Source: Mycobacterium cookii (lineage in GTDB: Bacteria; Actinomycetota; Actinomycetes; Mycobacteriales; Mycobacteriaceae). Taken from it: a stretch of DNA of 64,000 nt. The notes beneath the pieces were generated by a model. It was not told the DNA's origin. It worked only from the letters and a program-made list of their open reading frames with translations, and searched no databases. Numbering within the stretch: position 1 is the stretch's first letter; every line of letters begins with the position of its first letter. A program made the translations under genes and the position numbers. The stretch lies in the NCBI RefSeq assembly GCF_010727945.1, contig NZ_AP022569.1:5146001-5210000 (forward strand), in the 5' to 3' direction. Positions 1 through 8,497 of this stretch are shown one piece after another.

Positions 1-1537
1 TGGCCCGCATCGCCAGGGGCGTGGTCTCTTTTCCGCGGTTGAGGAAAACAGCCGTGCCCTTGGTGCGCGCTAGTGGGGGCCGGGTATGGGCCAGCCGATC
101 GACGAACTCACGCAGCGGTCCCTCGGCTTTGGTCCGCGCTCGGGTGACGATCTCCTGTCCGCGCTGCCACGTGGACAGCACGGTGAACGCAGCCACGGCG
201 ATGAGCAACGGCAGCCACGCTCCATGGACCAGTTTCGTCAGGTTCGCCGCGAGGAACAACAGATCCACCGTCAAGAGCAACCCGGCGCCGATCACGATGA
301 GCCACAGGGGCGTGTGCCACCTCTTCCGTGCGGTGTAGAAGAACAGCAGCGTGGTGATGGTGATGGTCCCGGTGACCGCCATGCCGTACGCGTAGGCCAG
401 CGCCGCCGAGCTGCGGAAGGCGAACACCAGAATGAGCACCGCGACCATGAGCAGACCGTTGATCCACGGCACATAGATCTGGCCCATCGTCGACTCCGAG
501 GTGTGCGTTATTCGCAGTCTCGGCAGATAGTTCAGGTGAGCGGCTGCCGATGCCACCGAATAGGCCCCGGTGATCACCGCCTGAGATGCGATAACCGTTG
601 CGGCGGTTGCCAATAGCACCATGGGCAGCTGCGCCCAGTGTGGGGTGAGCAAGAAGAACGGGGCGCTCGCCTTAGACTCGTCGCCGAGCACCAGCGCGCC
701 TTGGCCGAGATAACTGAGAATGCATGCCGGCAGCACGACGAACAGCCAGCCCCGGGTGATGGCCTTTCGACCGAAATGGCCCATGTCGGCATACAACGCC
801 TCGGCGCCGGTCACCGCGAGCACGACTGCGGCGAGCGCGAAGAACGCAATTCTGGCGTGCCCGACCACGAACGTCGCCGCATAGGTCGGCGACAGCGCCT
901 TGAGGATTTGCGGGTGGCCGAGGATGCCCTTCACGCCGCAGGCGCCGATCGAGACGAACCAGACGATCATCACCGGACCGAACAGCCGACCGACGGCGTG
1001 CGTTCCGTAGCGTTGAACCGCGAACAGCACCAGGCTGATCACCGCGGTGATCGGAACGACCCACTCCGCGAGCGAGGGTTCGACGACCTTGAGACCCTCG
1101 ACCGCCGACATCATCGACATCGCGGGGGTGATCATGCTGTCGCCGAAGAACAACGACGCGCCGAAGATACCCAGCGCGGCCAGCGCGGCGACGGTCCGGC
1201 GTCCTCCTGTCCCGCCAAAGCGCCGCAGCAGCGTGATGAGCGCCATGATGCCGCCCTCGCCGTCGTTGTCGGCGTGCATCACCAGCGTGACGTAAGTCAG
1301 CGTGACGATGGTCATCACCGACCAGAAGAGCAGTGACACGACGCCGTAGACGTTGTCGATGTTGAGCGGCACCGGGTGCGGGTCGCTGGGGTTGAAGACG
1401 GTCGCCAGCGTGTAGATCGGACTGGTTCCGATGTCGCCGAACACGACCCCGAGCGCGCCGACCACAACGGCCAGCCGAACGGCTTGAGCGCCGCCGGCCG
1501 CGGGAGGCGCTGACACGGGTTCTGACGTTGTCTGCAC
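1..1537 (-). CDS. kup: Kup-family potassium uptake transporter (3' end outside window)
   Basis: Potassium/proton symporter of the Kup (HAK/KUP/KT) family, an integral inner-membrane protein. Translation of the minus strand gives the N-terminal family signature FGDIGTSPIYTL at about residues 34-45, followed by SVMTIVTLTYV, NDGEGGIMAL and FFGDSMITPA and many hydrophobic helices, as expected for Kup. About 512 residues are present; the family is usually 610-660, so the cytoplasmic C-terminal tail lies beyond base 1. The start is taken as GTG at 1537 with an upstream GAGGA. No riboswitch-like structure was evident in the short upstream gap. The family call is firm. Confidence 0.93.
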   Translation of the reverse strand, partial: MQTTSEPVSAPPAAGGAQAVRLAVVVGALGVVFGDIGTSPIYTLATVFNPSDPHPVPLNIDNVYGVVSLLFWSVMTIVTLTYVTLVMHADNDGEGGIMALITLLRRFGGTGGRRTVAALAALGIFGASLFFGDSMITPAMSMMSAVEGLKVVEPSLAEWVVPITAVISLVLFAVQRYGTHAVGRLFGPVMIVWFVSIGACGVKGILGHPQILKALSPTYAATFVVGHARIAFFALAAVVLAVTGAEALYADMGHFGRKAITRGWLFVVLPACILSYLGQGALVLGDESKASAPFFLLTPHWAQLPMVLLATAATVIASQAVITGAYSVASAAAHLNYLPRLRITHTSESTMGQIYVPWINGLLMVAVLILVFAFRSSAALAYAYGMAVTGTITITTLLFFYTARKRWHTPLWLIVIGAGLLLTVDLLFLAANLTKLVHGAWLPLLIAVAAFTVLSTWQRGQEIVTRARTKAEGPLREFVDRLAHTRPPLARTKGTAVFLNRGKETTPLAMRA

Positions 1538-1708
1538 GGTGCGGTCCTCGTTCAGCAGCCGCGGAGGGGGTAGCGGCTTAGCGGATAGATCCTAAGCTGG
1601 CCATGACAGTCCGCGCCCGGTCACAACTCCAGCGTTCACCAGTTCGTCGACGCGATCACACCCCGATCCATTTCGAAGCATCCTGGGCCGGGCTCGGCTG
1701 GTATCTGT

Positions 1709-2209
1709 CTAGGTCGGCGCGGCCAAGCGTCGACTGATCAACCCGTCCAAGCTGGCCTTGCCCGCTCCAATACACAGCAGCCACAGCAGCAGACCTACCA
1801 GCAGCCACTCCGGGGCATAAAACACGTTGCTGAGGAAATCCCATAGACGCGGATATTTCTGCGCCAGATTCGGGCCGATATCCGTGATCAACGCGCCGAC
1901 CATGTCCCCGGCCAGTGCCAGCGACACCAGCCGGGTACCAAGGCCCAGCATCAACGCCGCACCACCGACGAGTTCCAACACGGCCGTAGCCGGGGCCAGC
2001 ACCCGTGCAGCGGGAATGCCCAGGCTCACAAACATCGCCGTGAACTTGCCGAGATCAGCGAGCTTGCCCACCGCGCCACTGAAAAACATGAACCCGACAG
2101 AGACTCGAATCACCAAGTTGGGCAACCAAGCGAGGTTCGTCAGTGCATCGGAAATACGACTGTAAGCCGGGCGGAAACGTGCGGCGGAGATTCGAGATTC
2201 GCGGGCCAT
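1709..2209 (-). CDS. DoxX-family membrane protein
   Basis: A 166-residue protein with about four hydrophobic segments. It has the DoxX-type pattern of an N-terminal helix (VIRVSVGFMFFSGAVGKL), a glycine-rich third region (LELVGGAALMLGLGTRL) and a C-terminal hydrophobic stretch (LLVGLLLWLLCIG). DoxX proteins are small quinone- or redox-linked membrane proteins; a mycobacterial DoxX is known in an oxidoreductase complex with SodA and SseA, but this gene has no such partners nearby. ATG at 2209 follows a strong GGAGGT, only 15 bases after the stop of the PE-PPE gene, so the two are probably co-transcribed. The exact function is unknown. Confidence 0.8.
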   Translation of the reverse strand: MARESRISAARFRPAYSRISDALTNLAWLPNLVIRVSVGFMFFSGAVGKLADLGKFTAMFVSLGIPAARVLAPATAVLELVGGAALMLGLGTRLVSLALAGDMVGALITDIGPNLAQKYPRLWDFLSNVFYAPEWLLVGLLLWLLCIGAGKASLDGLISRRLAAPT

Positions 2210-2224
2210 CAGATACCTCCGTGC

Positions 2225-3649
2225 TCAAAGAGCCGCTCCCACTAGCGCCAGCGGGAGGATTCCGATGTCGGCGGCAATGGGGATCCCGATGGCGTCAACG
2301 AGGTTTCCGGCCGCAAGCTCCGTGGTGAAGACGTTGTAGTCGATTTCAGGAAGGGTGACGAACAACGCGGTGGCCACGTCTAGCGGCGGGAAGCCGGTGT
2401 GGGGCGGGAAGGTGTCGAATAGGTCCTGGAAGGTCGTGGGAACGATTGAGAGAACTGACAATTGGGTGCCCGGGACGACATTTTCCAGGGCCGTGACGAG
2501 TTCGTCGGCCCAGGATGGCAACGAGTACACGTAGTTGTTCGGATCGATCAAGTCCTTGATGGCATCAGTGATCCCCTGCTGCAGCCCATTGGCTAATGCT
2601 TGCGGGACCTGTTCCAGGACACTGGAATCCGGCAGGAACCCCAACGTTGTGGGCACATCGGCATCGCCCGGACTCCAGCCGCCCAGATAGTTGTCGTCGA
2701 CGTTGCCGTAGCCCAGGTTCACCAACACCGACAAGTCCGGGTTCAGCAGGTCGGCCAGCGGGTTGCCGATGAAGGGAATCAGTTGCAAGGGCTCCAGCAG
2801 AGGCAGCGTGGTCACCGGAATCTCGTAGTAGTTGGTCAACGTGTCGGCCGTCGACGTAGGCAGTGCTATAGCGTCCGTAACCTGTTCGGCGGTGAGGCCC
2901 GGATAGCTGACGTGCTCGAAGACGATGCCCAGCAAGGCGTTGATGTCGGAAAGCAAGTTGGCCGGGTACTGCGGGAAGTCGGCAAAGCCGTCGTATTCGT
3001 GTGTGTAGACGTCGGTTGGGTAGAGGTCAGACGCTTCCGGTCCGCTGAATGTCAGACCCAGGCTCGGGATGCTCGGCTGTGTACCGACCGGCAGGTCGAA
3101 ACGTTCCAATATGCCTCCGTTGGGGGCACTTTCATCACCGACCAACACGAAATGCACGTCATCGCTGGGCACACCCTGGCTCGCCAGCTCCGGTTGCACG
3201 AGCGATGAGATCACCGCGCTCTGCGACCAGCCTGAGACCACCACCGGGTTCGCGGCATCTACATGGCCGGCGGCGATTTGGTTCAGGATCGCGGTGTCCA
3301 GGATCTGTTGCCCCTGGGCCTCGGATTGGTCGAACGTCTCGGTGAAGGGACCGAGGAATGGATAGAGCGCCTCGGGTGTGCTCAGGACTTGCGTGGTGCC
3401 GGTGAAGTCCCGCGGTGCCAGGTACTCCGCGTCGACGGCGTTCGCATAGGTCTGACCAGGTGTCTCGAGGCCGCTGCCGCCCATGATCAATGCGGTGCCG
3501 TCGCCGAGCGGGGAGTCTGCGGTGTCGCCACTGGTGAGCCGGACCGCGCGGGTGTCGGGTTGGGGCGATAGCAGCGGAGTTGCGGCGATGATCGCGGCGC
3601 CGAGGACAGCGATGCCGGCACTTACCTTGCACCGAAGCGATGTGTGCAC
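2225..3649 (-). CDS. Secreted PE-PPE-domain serine hydrolase without a PE or PPE domain
   Basis: About 474 residues. A signal peptide (residues about 1-30, hydrophobic AGIAVLGAAIIAATPLL) is followed directly by a PE-PPE domain of alpha/beta-hydrolase fold: an early MGGSGLETP, the motif VVSGWSQSAV (nucleophile in GxSxS form), and acid/histidine region candidates near YTHEYDGFADFP. PE-PPE domains in mycobacteria are esterases or acyltransferases acting on cell-envelope lipids such as trehalose esters. The GTG start at 3649 has AAGGAT upstream; an upstream ATG at 3820 would add about 57 residues with no family character and bury the signal peptide. It is the first gene of an operon with the DoxX gene. 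The substrate is unknown. Confidence 0.82.
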   Translation of the reverse strand: MHTSLRCKVSAGIAVLGAAIIAATPLLSPQPDTRAVRLTSGDTADSPLGDGTALIMGGSGLETPGQTYANAVDAEYLAPRDFTGTTQVLSTPEALYPFLGPFTETFDQSEAQGQQILDTAILNQIAAGHVDAANPVVVSGWSQSAVISSLVQPELASQGVPSDDVHFVLVGDESAPNGGILERFDLPVGTQPSIPSLGLTFSGPEASDLYPTDVYTHEYDGFADFPQYPANLLSDINALLGIVFEHVSYPGLTAEQVTDAIALPTSTADTLTNYYEIPVTTLPLLEPLQLIPFIGNPLADLLNPDLSVLVNLGYGNVDDNYLGGWSPGDADVPTTLGFLPDSSVLEQVPQALANGLQQGITDAIKDLIDPNNYVYSLPSWADELVTALENVVPGTQLSVLSIVPTTFQDLFDTFPPHTGFPPLDVATALFVTLPEIDYNVFTTELAAGNLVDAIGIPIAADIGILPLALVGAAL

Positions 3650-3891
3650 GACGGATCCTTGGTCGAGTCGGGCGTTTGGGTGCCGCGAACGGCCCCCTGA
3701 GGATTGCCGAAGAGTAGCCTGAGCGTTCCCTGGGTGTCCACAGTGCTGCGGCCGGGAGTGCGACGTCGCCGGGTGAAGATAATTCGCCTCGAGTTCACCT
3801 AGTCGCGCCTCACGCAACATCTGTATTCCAGTGCCGGCGCAGGCCGACCTTCACACTGGAGGATCAACTCGCGCTTACCGTGGAGGGCGTA

Positions 3892-5235
3892 GTGGCTGTC
3901 AAAGACGACGGGGTCGCCCTCAATCTGGATCCCGACTCGGCCAGGCGGCGGGCGCAGGTGCGGCGCGCGGCGCTGGCCAGCTCCATCGGCACCACGATCG
4001 AGTGGTACGACTTCTTCCTCTACAACACCGCAGCGGCGCTGGTTTTCCCGCACCTGTTCTTCCCGGCATCCACCCCGTACGCGGGCGCGATGGCCTCGTT
4101 TGCGACTTACGCGGTCGGATTTGTCGCCCGTCCGCTGGGCGCCGCCATCTTCGGGCACTGGGGCGACCGCATCGGACGCAAGGCCACGCTGATCGTGACG
4201 CTACTAGTGATGGGCATCTCGTCGGCGATCGTCGGCATCCTGCCCGGCACCGCGGCCATCGGTGCGGCTGCGCCGCTGCTACTCGTGCTGCTCCGGCTGG
4301 TCCAAGGCCTGGCGATCGGCGGCGAGTGGAGCGGGTCGGTGTTGATCGCGATGGAGTGGGGTGACCAACGCAAGCGGGGACTGCTGGGCAGCTTCGCTCA
4401 GCTTGGCGTGCCGATGGGGCTGGTGCTGGGCACTGGCGGCATGACGTTGCTGTCGGCCACGCTTTCGGCTCAGCAGTTCAACTCCTGGGGCTGGCGGATT
4501 CCGTTCCTGTTCAGCTTGGTGCTGGTGGCCGTCGGCCTGCTCATTCGGCTGTCCATCCTGGAGACCCCGATGTTCGCCAAAGTGACCGAAGAGCGCAAAA
4601 CCGCCCGCGTCCCGGTCGTCGACGCGATTCGTCAGCACTGGCGGGAGATTCTGCTGTCGGCGGGGCTGCGATTCAGCGAGCAGATGCCGTTCTACTTGTT
4701 CACGACTTTTGTCCTGATCTATGTCGTCTCCCGGCACGAGTTCACCAGGACGTTCGTGCTCAAAGCCGTGCTCGCCGGCGCCGTCTGTGAACTCTTCGCG
4801 ATCCCGCTGTTTTCGCACCTGTCAGACCGCTTCGGCCGCAAGCGGATCTATCTCACCGGCTCGGTCCTGACCGGCCTCATCGCCTACCCGTACTTTGCGG
4901 TGCTGAGCCACGGGGGCGCCGCACCGATCTTCGCGGCGGTCGTGATCTCGTTGTTCATCCACGGGCTGCAGTACGGACCACAGGCTGCGCTGATCGCCGA
5001 GAATTTCCCAACGCATCTGCGGTACGGCGGCGCCGGACTCGGCTATCAGCTGGCCTCGGTTTTCGCCGGTGGCCCCGCCCCGCTGATCGCGACCTGGTTG
5101 CTGCACAAAACCGGGACCCCGTATGCGATTTCGGCGTACATCGTCTTTGCCGCGGTCGTCACTGTCGGCTGCGGCCTCGCCCTGCCGAACCGCTCCCAGG
5201 TCGACATCGACGACGCCGCCGTCTACAGCCGATAG
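3892..5235 (+). CDS. MFS transporter, metabolite:H+ symporter (MHS/ProP-like) family
   Basis: About 447 residues and twelve predicted membrane helices. MHS-family hallmarks are visible: ASSIGTTIEWYDFFLYN at the first helix, VARPLGAAIFGHWGDRIGRK (loop 2-3 motif), GLAIGGEWSG, and a second-half GHLSDRFGRKR-type loop (HLSDRFGRKRIY). Family members import osmolytes, shikimate, citrate or aromatic acids with protons; the sequence does not reveal the substrate. GTG at 3892 is preferred because GGAGGG lies 4-5 bases upstream; an in-frame GTG at 3880 is possible. The gene runs convergent to the racemase gene, with 7 bases between the stops, so no operon link to it is implied. Confidence 0.88.
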   Translation: MAVKDDGVALNLDPDSARRRAQVRRAALASSIGTTIEWYDFFLYNTAAALVFPHLFFPASTPYAGAMASFATYAVGFVARPLGAAIFGHWGDRIGRKATLIVTLLVMGISSAIVGILPGTAAIGAAAPLLLVLLRLVQGLAIGGEWSGSVLIAMEWGDQRKRGLLGSFAQLGVPMGLVLGTGGMTLLSATLSAQQFNSWGWRIPFLFSLVLVAVGLLIRLSILETPMFAKVTEERKTARVPVVDAIRQHWREILLSAGLRFSEQMPFYLFTTFVLIYVVSRHEFTRTFVLKAVLAGAVCELFAIPLFSHLSDRFGRKRIYLTGSVLTGLIAYPYFAVLSHGGAAPIFAAVVISLFIHGLQYGPQAALIAENFPTHLRYGGAGLGYQLASVFAGGPAPLIATWLLHKTGTPYAISAYIVFAAVVTVGCGLALPNRSQVDIDDAAVYSR

Positions 5236-5242
5236 CCGGTCG

Positions 5243-6313
5243 TCATGCGCAATGGCCGCCGTGCTCGACCTTGCTGACGAACGGCGATGTCATCGCCCGT
5301 ACGAGTGCGCCGTAGCCGACGCCGAAGTCGATCTCGTCGCCCACCACGACGCGGTGATCGCCGAGGTCGACGATCAGGTGATCGCTGCTCATCCCGAGGG
5401 TCGTGATCCCCTCGGGTGGGTGCAGGCCGTCCGGATCCACGTCTTGGCGACCGAGCGCCAGGATCGCCTGATGCACGGTTCTGCTGCCGGTACGGGCCGG
5501 CGCCTCGCCGAACGCCGCCTGAGCACGGTCTCCCCACGGTTGAGACGGCTTGCGAGAAACCTCGATGACCTCGGCGGTCAGGGTGAAGACGTCGGTGTGC
5601 AGGCCGGGAATCGGTGCGCGGTACAGCGGGTCGACGCCGAGAAGGATGGCTTCGCCGAGTCGGAGGTCGTCGATCCGGCCGACGTCGTCGGTGTGCAGAG
5701 CCCAGTGCAGGTTCGCCGAGTTGCCGCCTGAGACGACGTCGAGCGAGATCCCGTGCTGTGTCTCGACGTCGTCCGCGAGTTCGGTGAGGATGGCCATATT
5801 CCGGTCGTCGGGAATGACACCGTTCTGACAAGCGAGGTTCGCGCCGAGCCCGACGAGCCGGAGGGAGGGGTGACGAAGGACGGTGCGCACGGCCTCCGGG
5901 ATATCGTCGAGCGCGATGCCCTCGCGTAGGTCACCCAATTCGACCATGAGCACGACGGCGTGCATCCGATTCTGTTCCGACGCAGCCTGATTGAGCGCCG
6001 ACAGGACGACGGCCTCGGTATTCAGACTGACATCGGCGACGTCGATTACCTGTGCCACTTGGCTGAGCATCGGTGAGCGGATCAACGAGCGTCGCGGTGG
6101 TCGGTCCAGTGCGGCCAGCCGAGCGAGGTTCGGCAGCCGGGAATCACCGAGGCCGCGGGCGCCGCCGCGCAGCATCGCCGCGCCGACTCCCGGCGAGCCC
6201 ATCACCGCCTTGGTGACCCCGGTGACCCGGATGCCGGTCACGGCGAGCCGATCAACCAGAATCCGCGTGTTCTGCTCGACCTTGTCGAGATCGGTCTCGA
6301 TCCGAAGGGTCAC
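5243..6313 (-). CDS. PLP-dependent alanine/ornithine-racemase-like enzyme
   Basis: 356 residues with the fold-type III (alanine racemase N-terminal) barrel. The Schiff-base lysine is K35 in VTGVTKAVMGS, and DVVSGGNSANLHW (phosphate-binding end of the barrel) and LRLGEAILLGVDP are typical of the stand-alone alanine/ornithine racemase branch that lacks a canonical Alr C-terminal pairing. The expected reaction is racemisation of a free amino acid. GTG at 6313 gives a four-base GTGA overlap with the stop of the upstream DUF1611 gene; the longer reading from 6394 lies wholly inside that gene. The overlap implies translational coupling and a shared pathway. The substrate (glutamate, ornithine, alanine, other) is not readable from sequence. 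Confidence 0.8.
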   Translation of the reverse strand: MTLRIETDLDKVEQNTRILVDRLAVTGIRVTGVTKAVMGSPGVGAAMLRGGARGLGDSRLPNLARLAALDRPPRRSLIRSPMLSQVAQVIDVADVSLNTEAVVLSALNQAASEQNRMHAVVLMVELGDLREGIALDDIPEAVRTVLRHPSLRLVGLGANLACQNGVIPDDRNMAILTELADDVETQHGISLDVVSGGNSANLHWALHTDDVGRIDDLRLGEAILLGVDPLYRAPIPGLHTDVFTLTAEVIEVSRKPSQPWGDRAQAAFGEAPARTGSRTVHQAILALGRQDVDPDGLHPPEGITTLGMSSDHLIVDLGDHRVVVGDEIDFGVGYGALVRAMTSPFVSKVEHGGHCA

Positions 6314-7476
6314 TCCGGAACGGTCATGCCGGCCACCGCCGCGAGCGCGGGGAAGGCCGTCAGCACCATGTCGACCAGGTCTGACGAAGGGCACGTCAGT
6401 GGGTCGGTGGCAGGGAGACCGAGCTGCGAATGATGTTCGGAGATAGCAATATTCAGCTCGTCTTCGGTCATCTCTTCGTGGTTGATCGTGACACCGATGA
6501 CGCGGGTGTCGGCGAACGCCTCGATCAACGCGATCTCGCTGGCCGCGGTCGGCATCGGCACCATCGGGAAGTCGCCGAGGACCTTGCGCTTCGGTGCGTG
6601 CTGCACGATCACGCCGGCCGGGCGGCTGCCGCGCAGGATGTGAGCCGACGTGATGTAAGCGGGATGGCTGAGCGCGCCTTGGCCCTCGACCACGATCACG
6701 TCAGGGCTCTCACCTTCGAACGCGGCGACGACCTGATGCTCGACCTCGCCGGAGCAGAACTGGGGGACCAGGGCATCCAGCGCGACGCCGTACTTACCGC
6801 CCTGGATCAAGGTGGTCTGACCGGTGCCGACCATGACCGCCTTGATGCCGCGCGCGTTCAGGGCCTGGACCAGCAAGGTGGCGGTGGTGCGTTTCCCGAT
6901 CGCCCCGTCCGTACCCAGGATCGCGATCCTGGGACAGGTGACGTCGAAGATCCGCCCGGAGAACAGGTGCAGGTCGCGCTTGGCCTTCGGTCGGCGTACG
7001 TCGGTGATGGTGACGCCGGCGATCACGGCTGCCGCTGCGAATTCGGCGTCGTCGTTGAGGAACTCGTGCAGGCCGTTGATGATGTGCATCCCGCGGGCGA
7101 TGCCGTCGAGCAGCACGACCCGCTGCTCGTTCGACAGCAGGCCGTCGGCCGGCGCCAGCCCACAGATCAGATAGTCCGGTAAACGACCGGCGTGTGAGAT
7201 GGATTCGGCGAGTGACGCCAGCACCGGGATGCCGTTCGCGGTACCGTCGAGGAATTTCCCGGCGTCGACCCCGGCGTGGAGGCTGTCGATGACGCTGAGG
7301 ATGTCGTATTTCTCCGAGTGCCGGACCAGGCCATTGGCGGTCTTGCCGTCCTGCTCGCCGAACTGGCCCTCGCAGTAGACGACCGCGGTGGAACCAGTGG
7401 GCAGCGCGAAGAGTGCTGCCGGATCGCTTTGTTCGGACGCGTGGAGAAAAGGGGTACCGCTGGCGAGCGAGGTCAT
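6310..7476 (-). CDS. DUF1611 P-loop protein, DgcN-type (D-glutamate N-acetyltransferase family)
   Basis: 388 residues. The DUF1611 family has an N-terminal Rossmann-like domain (residues about 1-150; motif CEGQFG) and a P-loop C-terminal domain (about 180-380) with ILGTDGAIGKRTT at 187-198 and VVEGQGALSHP, both seen here. Characterised members (DgcN) N-acetylate D-glutamate with acetyl-CoA in a D-Glu catabolic route; there the partner is a dehydrogenase/racemase called DgcA. Here the coupled partner is instead a PLP racemase. ATG at 7476 has AGAGGA upstream. It is the first gene of a two-gene operon. Assignment to the family is firm; the reaction is inferred. Confidence 0.78.
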   Translation of the reverse strand: MTSLASGTPFLHASEQSDPAALFALPTGSTAVVYCEGQFGEQDGKTANGLVRHSEKYDILSVIDSLHAGVDAGKFLDGTANGIPVLASLAESISHAGRLPDYLICGLAPADGLLSNEQRVVLLDGIARGMHIINGLHEFLNDDAEFAAAAVIAGVTITDVRRPKAKRDLHLFSGRIFDVTCPRIAILGTDGAIGKRTTATLLVQALNARGIKAVMVGTGQTTLIQGGKYGVALDALVPQFCSGEVEHQVVAAFEGESPDVIVVEGQGALSHPAYITSAHILRGSRPAGVIVQHAPKRKVLGDFPMVPMPTAASEIALIEAFADTRVIGVTINHEEMTEDELNIAISEHHSQLGLPATDPLTCPSSDLVDMVLTAFPALAAVAGMTVPE

Positions 7477-7663
7477 AAGGTCCTCTGAGAAGGCTCAGAG
7501 AAGGCGACGGGATCGTGGCGGGGCGATGAGCCCGACGTCAGCAAGTGATCTGCCCTGAGGGCCGGCAAGATTACCGGCTTGTTAACTGTACCCGATCGGC
7601 CGCGACGGCCCTGCGATCGCGCAGCCGGCGTCTCCGCGGCTGCGCCGGGGTAAGTTCCCACGC

Positions 7664-8470
7664 GTGAGCGAAGACAGAGTTCGTGTGCAGCTTGGGCCCA
7701 ACGGCGTGGCGACGGTGACGATGGTGCGCGCCGACAAACACAACGCGCTCGACCAAGCCATGTTCGAAGCCTTGGCGAACGCCGCAGAGCAGTTGGCAGG
7801 GAACACGTCGGTTCGCGCAGTCGTGCTGCACGGCGAGGGCAAAAGCTTCTGCTCGGGCCTCGACGTTGCCAGTTTCATGTCCGGGCAGGGTGGTACCGGG
7901 GTGTTGCTGGAGCGCGACGGCGACCGGCTGGCCAACTTCGCTCAGCGGGTGGCCTACGACTGGTCGTTGGTGCCGGCGCCGGTCATCGCCGCGATTCACG
8001 GGAATTGCTTCGGCGGCGGCCTGCAGATCGCGCTGGGCACCGACATCCGGATCGCCGCGCCCGACGCGAAGCTGTCCATCATGGAGATCAAATGGGGCCT
8101 CGTTCCCGACATGGGCATCACGCAGACGCTGCCGCGATTGATACCCATCGACGTCGCGAAGGAGCTGACGTTCAGCGGCCGCATCGTCTCTGGGAGCGAC
8201 GCTTTGGCGATCGGGCTGGTCACGCGAACCAGTGCCGATCCGCTGGCCTCGGCGCTTGAGCTCGCCGGCGAGATCGCGCAGAAATCTCCTGATGCCGTCC
8301 GGGCCGCCAAACGCCTCTACGACGAGACATGGGTCAGCGACGACGCCGCGGCCGCCCTGAAACGTGAGTCCGAGTTGCAGAGCGGGCTGATCGGCAAACC
8401 CAATCAGATCGCCGCGGTGATCGCTGGAATGTCGAAGGAGCAGCCGGTCTTCGTAGACCCAGAGCGGTGA
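7664..8470 (+). CDS. Enoyl-CoA hydratase/isomerase (crotonase) family
   Basis: 268 residues of crotonase fold. The oxyanion-hole segments are present (SFCSGLDVASF and HGNCFGGGLQIALGTDIRIA). At the position of the second classic glutamate the protein reads LSIMEIKWGLVPDMGITQTLPR, where E in MEIKWGL and the D in PDMG are catalytic candidates, so hydratase or isomerase activity is plausible but not proven. Its likely role is beta-oxidation or acyl-CoA metabolism in the cytoplasm. GTG at 7664 has a weak GGGGTAAG about 12 bases upstream. It is divergent from the DUF1611 operon (187-bp gap). M. tuberculosis has about twenty EchA paralogues and I could not assign one. Confidence 0.88.
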   Translation: MSEDRVRVQLGPNGVATVTMVRADKHNALDQAMFEALANAAEQLAGNTSVRAVVLHGEGKSFCSGLDVASFMSGQGGTGVLLERDGDRLANFAQRVAYDWSLVPAPVIAAIHGNCFGGGLQIALGTDIRIAAPDAKLSIMEIKWGLVPDMGITQTLPRLIPIDVAKELTFSGRIVSGSDALAIGLVTRTSADPLASALELAGEIAQKSPDAVRAAKRLYDETWVSDDAAAALKRESELQSGLIGKPNQIAAVIAGMSKEQPVFVDPER

Positions 8471-8497
8471 TGCGACGGCCGCGTTTCGGCCGGCCGA

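Noticed and set aside
108..1336. Numerous arginine-rich open frames on both strands opposite kup
   Set aside because: They are shadows of the kup reading frame; only the frame with the Kup motifs is coherent across the whole region.
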